From Chrysochromulina tobinii (lineage: Eukaryota > Haptophyta > Prymnesiales > Chrysochromulinaceae), in contig JWZX01002020.1 of assembly GCA_001275005.1 (NCBI GenBank), positions 1-24,461 on the forward strand: a stretch of DNA of 24,461 bases, read 5' to 3'. A program made the translations under genes and the position numbers. This document shows positions 15,801-24,461 of this stretch, one piece after another (position 1 is the first letter of the stretch; each line of letters opens with the position of its first letter). The notes below the pieces were generated by a model. It did not search any database and had not been told where the DNA came from. It saw nothing but the letters and a program-made list of their open reading frames with translations.

Positions 15801-18800
15801 CTCGATGAGGCCGCCCAGGTCGAGGTCGCGGCAGATCTTGTTCTTCACGTCGCGCATGAGCGGCCCGACCTGCTTGGACGAGTACGGATTCTTGACCATC
15901 GAGCCGCGAATGAACTCCTCTTGCGTGTGCGTCTTGTTGAGCATCAGCTGGTACTCGGGCTCGGGGCGCTCAGGGCACACGATGGAGCACAGCTGCTCGA
16001 AGAGGAAGATGAGGGAGCGCCCGTCCGAGGCGCGGCCTTCGGCGTGCCGGCGCATCGACGCGACGCACGCCGACAGGAAGCGCCGTCGGTCGGGCTCCGA
16101 CCCCTCGTGTAGCGCCGTCAGTAGCGGCTGCAGGCGCGAGCAGCACTCGGCCGTGATCGACGTCTTCTGCATCACGAGGCCGCGCACGCACAGCAGCGCG
16201 TGCAGGAGCGTGGGCATGCGCTCCTCGCGCCGGAAGCGCGCCATCGCGGTCGTCGGCTCGAGGAGGGACTGGAGCAAGCTCACGAGCACCTTGAGCATCG
16301 ATCCGTGCGCCATGTCGACCATGGACGTCACCTCCGCGTCGCGCAGCCGCTGCGCCTCGGCACCGATGAGCGTGCACAGCGTGCCGAGCAGCCCGCGCGC
16401 CACTAAGTAGAGCCGGCGCCCCTCCGAGGCCATCAGGTGGCGAAGGAGCTCGAAGTACTCCGCAGCGCAACGTGGCATGGCGACGGCCTGTGGGAGCATG
16501 GCCACCAGCAGGTCGAGGAAGCGGATGGCGCGGCCCGGCGGGTGGTCCGCGAGGCCGGTGAGCAGCGCGGCGGCTTCCTCGCGCAGCGCGTGGCTCGCCT
16601 CGCACAGCAGCAGCTGGCAAAGCCACGAGCAGTCTCCGAGCGCCTCACCGGTGGCGCGCGGTAGGCTCACCACGCACGCCCTCGCGTGCCAATGGCGCCC
16701 GCAGCGCAGGACCAATCGCCTCAGCTGTGCTGTCATCGCGACGGCGCCCCCCTCGTCCTCCTCCATGGGCACCACACCCTTGTCGGCAGAGGCCGCCGCC
16801 TCGCCACCCGGCGCGCCGACGCGCCGCTGCCAGCGCTCAAACTCACTCCTGGCTTCCGCCTGCCAGCGATCGAAGCGCACCGTCGAGCCGTCGTCGGCCA
16901 GCCGCACGACGAGGGGCGGCGCCGAGGCGGCCGTGGCGCCCGAGCTCGCTGCGACGGTGGGCGCACCAGCTGCGCCGATGCCGTCGTACGGTGGTGTGGC
17001 GGCCGCGACCGCGTGCGCGGCAGAGAACGCTTCCCATGCGGCCAAAGCGGCCTGATGGGCCGCCGCAGCAGGTGAGGCAGCGGCCGCCCCGCTGCCACCT
17101 CCACTGGCGCCGAGCAACGCCGCGAATGAGCTCGAGTAGAGCCCGCTACCACCGAGCCCACGGAGCAAGCCCGCTGAGCCAATGCGTGGGCCGCCCGGGG
17201 CGCTCGGTCGGCCTCGACTGTAGCCGCCGCCGTCAAAGGAGGGGGCGGGCACTCGGCCGTCGCCGCGCAGCGACGGCGGGAGGACGCCCAGCAGGGCGGA
17301 GTTCGTCCCAGTGCTAAGGAGGTCGACGCCCGACGCGCCGCCGCTGAGGCGCTCGAGCGCGCTGTATTGAGCGGCGAGCGCCGCCGCGGCCGCCGAGCTG
17401 CGCAAGTGGGGTGGGAGATCGGAGAGGCCTGAGGAGTCACGTCCACCGGCGGCGCTGGGGGGTCGATCGGCGGCGGCGGCGGCGGCGGCGACGGCGGCGG
17501 CAGCAGCGGTGGCAGCGGCGGCAGCGGTGGGCGAAGGCGTGGCGCTTGGGCACGTGAGTCGACTGACGGCACGGAGGAGCGGTAACAGCAGCCGCTCGCA
17601 CACGAGGCTCGAGTGCAGGTGTGCCATGCCGCGGAAGAAGACCTTGAAAAGGAACTGAAGCCGGTAGGGCCACAGGCTGTCCTGCAGGCTGCACATCTCG
17701 GTGAGCAAGTACACCTCTGCTTGGAAGAGGGTCTCGTGGGGAAGGTGGCGGTAGTGCGCGAGTGCGAGTTCCAACCGAGCAGCGAGCTTTGCGGTGAGCG
17801 CTCGGTTGGCGGCGTTCGAATCCTCGCAGAGCATGCAGAGCAGGCGCGCGGAGGACGTCTGCAGGCGCGCAGGAACATTGTACATGTGCTCTTCGAAGAG
17901 CTCGGCAGTGAGCTCGCGGTCCACCAGGTGCTCACGCACCCACCGGTGCGCGCCGCCCACGCTCTCGAGGAGTATCAGGCAGTTCATCACGTAGGACGCT
18001 GCGCAATCGTACCGCCGGTTGACTACCAACGAGGACGCCGAGGACGCCACTGCCAGCGTGCCATCGGGCGCCGCCGCCTCGCCGCCGCTCGCGGCTAGCG
18101 CGGCGCTTGGCAGCGGACCGGCGGCGTTGGACTGCAGGTAGCGAAGCAGCTCGGTGCGCGCGGCCTGCAGCACCTGAGAAGACTGGGAGAGCGCTTCGTT
18201 CACCCTCTTGGCCTCGCGGGCATAGAGCAAGGCTAGGATGGTGATCTTGCGATGAATGCGCAACGTGGCGGCGCCCGGCATCGACGCGAGCAGTGCCTCC
18301 GTCGGGTCGGGGATGCCGGCCGCACCTACGCCGGCGCTGCTGCGCAGGCCAGCGGGCAGCTCCGCCATGCCTCCCGGCGCTCCAAGGCCGCCGCCAAGCC
18401 CAATGCTGGGCATGCCGATGCCGCTACCGCCGGCCGCGCCGGCGCCGGCGCCCGCTGCGCCGAACAGCTGCAGCACCGCATCGGCGGGATGTCCGAGGAG
18501 GCGCTCGAGAGGCCGCTTGAGAGTCGCAAGCTGCGAGTGACGCTTGTTGGCATTCTGCAGCTCGGTGTCGATGAGAGCGAGGAGCTTCTCGCGCTCGGCC
18601 TCGTTGGAGATGCGCTCGACGACGTACGAGGGCTTCACCACGAGCGTGAAATCGAAGCGCGCATGCTTGCAGAAGCCACACTCGTTACACAGGAACGCGT
18701 CGAGCTTCTCGTAGTTGATGTTGCGGCAGTGGCGGCACTGGTAGGCGTTGTCGCCACAGTGCTTGCAGATGCCATGCTTGTCGGTCACCGAGCGGCTGCA

Positions 18801-21800
18801 GCGTGGGCACTGCAGCTTCTCCGCGGCTGCGCTGCTCTCGTGGAAGGCGGCGTACTCGATGAGCAGATTGGTCGCGACCACCGGAATGGTGAAGTCGAAG
18901 CGTATCTCCGCCTGCGCAGGCTGTACCGCGAGAGTCTTGACGCGCTTCCACAGCTCTGACTTGTTCTTGAGCTCGCCCACGTCGGCCACGGGCTTGTTGT
19001 TGCAGTACAAGTGGATCGTCGAGACCATCTGGGTGCGCCGACTGTCGGTGATGCGCAGCACACCCGAGTGGATGGTGTTCGAGCCTGCGAACTTGACGAT
19101 TTGGCACGAGTCGGTGAACTTGGTCTCGGCCTTGAGGGCCTCGAGCTTGAGCGACTGCGAGGGCAACTCGGGCTGCACGGTTGCATGCAGAGGCTCCGCT
19201 TCGAGGTAGTGGCCCTCGAGCTCGAGGATGGCGCCGAGGGCGTGGTACACGTGCGCGTTCGGGTGGCCGGCGAGCAGCTTGTCCTGCTGCTTCAGGTGAA
19301 GAATCAAGTCATCCAGCAGCTGGGTCGTCTGGGGCACGCTCATCTCGGATGCGCTCATCATCGTGCCGAGCAGCGCCATGAGCTCGCGCCCGTTGGCGCC
19401 GTACACAGGCAGTGCGCCCAGCGGCGCACGCAGCGCCGCAAAGAGGCGCTCGCGCTCGGCAGGGCTCGCGTGGCTCCACAGATGATGCAGCGTGGCGCCC
19501 GCCTCGTGTCGGATGGCGGCAGAGCTCCCCTGTAGCATGAACCTCGTCACGAAGGCCTCGAGGGCGATGCTGTCGAGCAGCGTGCCGATTGGCATGGGGA
19601 GCGGCTCAGCCACCTCTGCAGGCGAGGCGCCCTCGGGCGGCGGCAGCACCTTCTCATCACGCAGCCCGAGCGCTACGAGCTTGAGTGTGCCGAGCAGCCC
19701 TTCGCCGCTGAGCAGGAAGAGGCAGCGAGTAAGCATGCACAGGGTACCATCGCGCGAGGACGACGAGGTTGCACAATAGCGAACCCAGTTGCGCGGCTGC
19801 GCGGTGGCCATCTCCTGCAGCCGCTGCAGCGACGAACACAGAGTCACCTGCTGCTCGTAAGGCAGGTGGAGCGGCTGCGGGGGCAGCTCCTCGGCCATGC
19901 TCACAGCAGAGGTGATGCTGCTGCCGGTCACCGTGGCCGTCGAGTCGGGCGTCGAGTCGGGCGCGGGCGGCTGGCAAAGGATCTGTCGGATGCGCTTGAG
20001 CTCGGCGTCCGCGAGACCGCGATCTCGTACCTCGAGGTAGCGCACCTTGCTCCCACACAGCTGCAGGAGGTGCTTCTTCGCCTGCTTGCGCGCAAAGCTC
20101 GTGGCCGTTGAGTGGATGACGTGGCAGAGCAGCACGAGCCACCTCGAGAGCAATTGCTCCCCCTCGCTCTCTGCGCTGCCCTCCATGGTGGCAGCGGCGG
20201 TGGCCGAGGCGGCGGCGGTGGCCGAGGCAGCGGTGGAGACCGAGGCAGCGGTGCCCGAGACGGCGGTGGCGGCACCGAAGGCGGCAGCGGGCGCAAATGG
20301 CACGGGTGCGGCGGCCGTTGGGGCGGCGGCGGGAGGGATGCGCCCGCCAGGTAGATGGAGACGCTGAGCGAGGCGCAAGATGGCATCGAGCGCGAGCCTG
20401 TGACACTCGACAAACGGGTCGACATGCGCCTTGGCATACTCGTCTGTGAAAAAGGGTGCGAGAGTGCGCATCTCGGGCGCCGTCTCCTTGACCGTGAGCA
20501 GGCCATTGCCGCTCCCGCCGCCCGCGCCGCCCGCGCCGATGCCATCGCCGCCCTCAACTGGCGCAAGTGCCTTGAAGGCATCGTACAGCCGCTGTGCACA
20601 CGCGTAGAGCGCCTGTGGCAGCCCGCGCGCGCACAGGCAGGTGGCGAGGTCGCGTTGCAGCGAGCGCAGCTGCTCACGATGCATGGGCGCGTGTAATGAG
20701 TCGGGCTCAACGTCGTCGGCGGCCACGGGCGGCGCCGTGTGCGGCAAGCCGCCGTCGGCGGCCGCGGACGAGCCTGGACGTGCGAGCAGCAGACCGAGCA
20801 GGAGGAGGAGTGCCACGTGCACCTCGAGTGCCGCCGAGCGTTTCGGATTGCTGATCGCCGTCAGGAGGGGCGAGGCAGAAGAAGCGGCGGCAGGCATGGC
20901 GAGGGCAGGGGCGCCGCCGGGCGCGGTTGGGAGCGCCGTCTCGGGCGCGGTTGGGAGCGCCGTCTCGGGCGCGGTTGGGAGCGCCGTCTCGGGCGCGGTT
21001 GGGAGCGCCGGCGGCGGTGGCGGGAGCAGCTGGGCCAGGATGGCCTCTGCAAGCCGCCGCCAGCCGCCTGTCTGCACCTCGCGGTGCATCGCCAGCCGGT
21101 GGCACAGCTGCAGGTACGGCAGCGCCACCAGGCCGTCGAGGCTAGCTGCAAGGTCCAGCCCAGCCACAAGATTTTCGAAAAAGACAGATGCCAAGCGCAC
21201 CGTCGGCGCGCGGGTGGCAGTCGCAGTCGCTGTCGCGGCGGTGGCGGCGGTGGTGCAGGCGATGGCGGCCTCGGCGGCGGCAGCGGAGTGCGCTGCGGCC
21301 GCCGGGGTGGCGCCCGAGGCGGCGGCAGCGGAGGAGGAGGAGGCGGTGGCGGCAGCGCACGCGGCCGCCTCCGAGTTGCCGAGGGACATGGAGATAGCCA
21401 TTGCAAGCATCACATCCTCCTCCTCCTCAGAGTCTGCTGCGCCAGGGATACCTCCATGGGCTGCTTGCTCGCCGGCGACTCCCGACGCGCCCCCGCCGCT
21501 CGCAGCGACGGCGGCGGGAGCGGCGCGGGCGGGGTATGCCAGCGCGGGAACGGCGGGCGCCTCCAGCGGCATCGTGATCTCGATGCGCACGAGCTCGTGG
21601 TCCGGCGTGTGAGGCGGCACATCGAGCTCGACGCCACTTTGGTAGCACGAGTCGCAGATGTCAAAGTCCTGGCAGACGTCGCAGTGCCAGCGTACGCCCA
21701 CGATAGGGCATGTGCCGCACACGTCACAGCAGAACTGGACCTCTCTGACGCCGCCGGCCGATCGCGCCGCGCCGCTGAGCGCCGCCAAGCCGCCCGCCGC

Positions 21801-24461
21801 TCTGGCGCGCAGGCTGCTGACGCCCCCGTCGTCGGCAGTCTCATGATCGTCGAGCTCCATGTCGTCCTCCCGAGATCTCGAGATTGCGATCTCGAGCTCC
21901 ATGTCGTCCTCCTCTGTCGCGGCGAGGGCGCTGCTTGGTATCCCAGCCGCGGCCCGAAGCGCCGCACTCAGGCCGCCGCTGCCGCCCAGACTCCCGGCCG
22001 ATGCCCGGACCCGTAACCGAGCGTGTTGGCGGTGGGGTCACGTGCCCGGTGGGGAGGGCGGACGCGGTGGCGCCGGCGGCACGGGCGCCGCTCCCGCATT
22101 CGTCGCCGCCCGTGCCGCTGCGGCTGCCGCGTGATGGGGCGGCGGACGCGAGGAGGAGCGCACCCGCGGTGGCGCTCGTGGTGAAGCGCACCGCCTCAGA
22201 GCTGTGCAGGAGCAAGTTGATGAGAAGGGAGAAATAGCTGCGGCTCGCCTCCTTAGCCACCTCGATCGGCTCCGAACCCGCAGGCGCACTGGCAAGCGCG
22301 AGGGTGCTGTGCTGCTCGGCGCACGCGATCAGTACACGGACGAGCGACCGCGTGAGTGCGGTGAGCTTGCCGAGGCGCGCTGCCGAGCCCTGCAGCGCCC
22401 GGAAAGCGAGCACGAGCTGACTCAGCAGCTGCGGCTGTTCGTTGCGCACGAATTGGAAGACGTGCTCGGGGCAAGAGCGCACGAGCTTGTACACGGACTG
22501 GAGCACCTGTGCCAGCGTGCTCGAGGTGAGCGAGGGGGGCACATTCAAGGAGCCTCCCGGCGTGTCATCGCTCATGCTCTCGCCATCGGCACCGCTGGCT
22601 GCAGAGCCGATAGCGGCGGCTGCATGGCGCAGCACCGCCTCGTGCTTGAGGTGCAGGTAGCCTTGTCGATCTGGCAGCAGCCGATGGAGCACCATCTTGG
22701 CCGGCAGCCTCAGCGACGCGGTCGCTGGGCCACCGGTGAGCACTGCAGGCAGCACGCGCAGCATCTCGGCCTGAAGCGGCGTCGGGGTGGACGACCCGCT
22801 GCCGGCTGCGGCCGCGTTGACCGCGGCGGGGGCGTTGGCGAGCTGATACAGGGACGACTCAAGGGCGCGGAGCGTCGTGGCGAGCGGCTCGGCCGCCACA
22901 AGGTCCTCCACCCTCGGCCGGCGCGTGGGTGCGCTCGCGGTACCGCGTGAGCCCTGCAGCTGGTACCGCTCGACCATGGACGCGAGCTTCGCGTCATAGC
23001 CAAACTCCGCCTTGGATTGGGCGTACACGTCGACCGCGTCAATGACGGGCACGTTGATGCCCGAGTGCGTCGCAGAGAAGACGAGGGTCAGCTGCCTGTG
23101 GCCCGCGATCGCCTCCGCCTCGGTCAGCGGCACGTCGTACCAGCGCCTTTGCCCCTCGTGTGTCGCGATCGTGCGCCCAAAAAGGGAGAATGAGGCAGGG
23201 ATGTGCTGCGGGTGGGCCGAGCCGAGTAGTACGCGCACGCCCACGAGCACCTGCTCGGCGTTGGAATTGTTCACGTGCAGCGTGAGCGCCGTCTTGTGCG
23301 GCGAGGACACGTAGTCCTCCGTATTGGACGAGAGGCGCGCCTTTGCATTGGTCGCGCTCGAGTTGTGTAGCACGTCGCCGCCAAAGGCAATGTCGGACGA
23401 GGCGGTGACGCACGTGCCACGCTCGAAAAAGTCGACTGGGAAGCTGCTCGGGCGCGGCATTGAGGCACTCGGCCGCTTGTGCAGCGCGCGGCTCAGCGCG
23501 GCGAGGACCGCAGGCTCGCCATCCACGACGTGGCTACTCGAGTGGCACTGGAGCGAGCCATCCTCATGGAGCACCCAGCAGATGGATGGGCCGTCGGCGG
23601 CCGAGCCGTCGGCGCGGCACGAGGCGGGCGCGCTCGCGAGTCCTTCGGCCTTGGCAAAGGGCTTGAGTACCTGCACCTCGACCGCCGACGGCGTCACGCG
23701 CAGCGCCATCGGCAGCAGCGTCTTGCGGCAGCAGGCGATGAGAAGCCCACGCTGGCCGGGGACATCCTGCCAGTGCGAGTAGGGCGAGCAGGTGGACTTG
23801 GTGCCGCCGAGCGCGCCAGAGGGCATGTAGTCGACGCGCGTCGAAGGTACCACGAAGCCGCCAAGCACCTCGGTGCCGCTCTCATCGAGCCGCAGCCCAA
23901 AGCAACGGCCGTCCGCATACACGGTGAAGAGCAGTGATGTCGGCGCCGAGTAGTGGAGCGAGGCGCCGGCGCGCCCGCGCAGCTCGGGAGGCGTCGGCAC
24001 CACGTGAGTGAGGATGAGCTGCCCGTTGGCCTGATCAGTGGGCCAGAGCGGCTGGGAGAGCAGCAGCCCACTCGCGGTGAGCGCGAGCAGCACGAGACCC
24101 GCGCCACCGTGAGCGCCACCGTCGTGCGGCATGAAGGCCACGTCCTTGATCTGGTCATCGAGCGTCTGGAAAGCGTGCGCGGGCGAAATCTTGTCTTGGG
24201 CGAGGTCGTACACCTTGAGGAATTGCGTGGTGAGCACGAAGCATGCCGAGGACGAGTGCGGCAGCCAGCCGGTTCGCAGGATGTGCGTGGACGCCGTTCC
24301 GAGCGCATCGAGCATCAGCTCGACCACCACTCGTGAGACGACCTCTCCCCGAGTGCCTAGCGTGAGCGCCACAGTATCCTTAAGGCCGCTCACGAGCAGC
24401 TGCTGCTCGTTCGCGGCATTGAAGCTCACCATGACGATCTCGAAGCCCAGTGACGCCTTGC
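12831..24461 (-). CDS. UBR4: E3 ubiquitin-protein ligase UBR4/BIG homologue, N-terminus beyond window
   Basis: About 3,870 codons of a giant N-degron-pathway ligase (human UBR4 and plant BIG exceed 5,000 residues), open at the right edge. The 5' portion (24461 to about 22040) holds the WD-like propeller (LLVSGLKDTV..., FLKVYDLAQDKISP, IKDVAFMP) and the FPVDFFERG...SLFGRTI...IDAVDVYAQSK block typical of the family. Downstream come a ZZ zinc finger (C58-x2-C61, C73-x2-C76, C82-x2-C85, H97-x3-H101 counted from Met at 21902; 21731-21600), as in plant BIG; the Cys-rich CPRC...CKHCG...CRHC...FLCNECGFC module (18809-18640); and the C-terminal UBR4 catalytic hemi-RING module (GHVCVVC, YTFCKRV, YTTVSHFNLIHFSCH, TKCNNLLP, GGGRESN; 14348-13680). 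The UBR box should lie upstream of the window. The frame changes once near 21912-22041. The rest is intronless, with Ala/Gly/Ser insertions. Confidence 0.95.
13530..13585 (-). repeat. GC-trinucleotide repeat encoding a poly-Ala tract
   Basis: Interleaved gcggcc and gcggcg units encode about 12 consecutive Ala followed by Gly3 in the UBR4-like protein, just downstream of its catalytic module. Confidence 0.8.
14065..14255 (-). repeat. Low-complexity Gly/Ala/Ser/Pro insertion inside the UBR4 catalytic module
   Basis: About 60 residues rich in Gly, Ala, Ser and Pro (GSGGAGTAAAAAAAH, then GSG/PG-type repeats) sit between the conserved YTFCKRV and YTTVSHFN blocks. In animal UBR4 these blocks are separated by only a short segment. 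The reading frame is maintained, so it is a genuine insertion, not a break. Confidence 0.8.
17455..17535 (-). repeat. GCC/GCG trinucleotide repeat encoding an Ala-rich tract
   Basis: A run of ggc/gcg triplets on the plus strand encodes long Ala runs broken by Thr and Val in the UBR4-like protein, ending before ADRPPSAAGG. It is likely a disordered linker. Confidence 0.8.
20921..21010 (-). repeat. 24-bp tandem repeat, 3.75 copies
   Basis: Copies begin at 20921, 20945, 20969 and 20993 (the last partial) and appear identical. They encode ALPTAPET repeated in the UBR4-like protein, between the ZZ finger and the helical-repeat region. Near-identity suggests recent slippage. Confidence 0.92.
21841..21915 (-). 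repeat. Direct repeat of about 20 bp encoding EDDMELD/E
   Basis: GAGGACGACATGGAGCTCGA occurs twice on the minus strand, about 42 bp apart, separated by the palindromic GATCGCAATCTCGAGATC-rich spacer. It encodes EDDMELE and EDDMELD around a UIM-like motif just before the ZZ finger. Confidence 0.85.
21912..22041 (-). other. Reading-frame junction in UBR4-like gene: short intron or one-base frameshift
   Basis: The upstream frame is open to a stop at 21841 and the downstream frame opens only after a TGA at 22040-22038, so translation must move by one base (or an intron of length 3n+1) within this overlap. Composition suggests the downstream frame is already coding from about 22000 (SLGGSGGLSAALRAAAG). 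A phase-compatible GT-AG choice is 22041-21912 (130 bp, GTGACC...ACAGAG), but its splice sites are weak, and a 73-bp option at 22063-21991 would also restore the frame. An assembly error or true indel in the C-rich run is equally possible. Confidence 0.6.

Noticed and set aside
16733-17935. 400-codon minus-strand frame inside the UBR4-like gene
   Set aside because: Pro/Arg/Ser-rich out-of-frame reading of the true coding strand, with no domain.
20641-22016. Long plus-strand frames (323 and 425 codons) opposite the UBR4-like gene
   Set aside because: Arg/Gly/Ala-rich translations without domains, explained by GC-rich codons of the true minus-strand gene.
12831-24461. Two separate genes instead of one split UBR4-like gene
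   Set aside because: Both halves match consecutive regions of the same family in the correct order and strand and overlap at the break, so one gene with a frame junction is far more likely.

Overview
The window is GC-rich nuclear DNA from a eukaryote. It carries large single-ORF genes, short intergenic gaps (about 90 to 370 bp), frequent strand switching and Ala/Gly/Ser-rich low-complexity protein segments. The gene families are eukaryotic: UBR4/BIG ubiquitin ligase, SRP receptor beta, BRK and SH3 domains, a dynein stalk and a TLC membrane domain. This style fits a compact, intron-poor microalga such as a haptophyte or stramenopile, but that placement is inference because no rRNA or organelle marker is present. 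No prokaryotic operon signals, tRNA, rRNA, CRISPR array or transposon was found.

Layout, left to right. (1) 1-725, minus, runs off the left edge: a protein with an N-myristoylation/palmitoylation-type start, a proline-rich segment, an SH3-like domain and a Gly-rich tail. (2) 1019-2428, minus: a free-standing BRK-like domain protein with a Ser/Thr-rich tail. (3) 2646-3608, plus: signal recognition particle receptor beta subunit. (4) 3908-4570, minus: a NATD1-type GNAT acetyltransferase. (5) 4661-6727, plus: a major facilitator transporter of the oxalate/formate antiporter type with a presequence-like N-terminus. (6) 7039-7497, minus: a small unrecognised protein. (7) 7635-8576, plus: a protein resembling an isolated dynein heavy-chain stalk. 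(8) 8694-9206, plus: a small single-pass membrane protein. (9) 9449-10273, minus: a TylF-like methyltransferase with an N-terminal signal anchor. (10) 10448-12457, plus: a TLC-like membrane domain fused to an alpha/beta hydrolase (monoacylglycerol-lipase type). (11) 12831-24461, minus, runs off the right edge: about 3,870 codons of a UBR4/BIG E3 ubiquitin ligase, with one reading-frame break near 21912-22041.

The genes do not form an obvious single pathway. Four pairs are head-to-head (2/3, 4/5, 6/7 and 9/10) and presumably share short bidirectional promoters. The most unusual items are the free-standing dynein stalk, the TLC-lipase fusion, the acylated SH3 protein, the UIM-like motifs beside the ZZ finger of the ubiquitin ligase, and the low-complexity insertion inside its catalytic zinc module. 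Starts were placed at the first in-frame ATG, because several longer reading frames open only at GTG or TTG.
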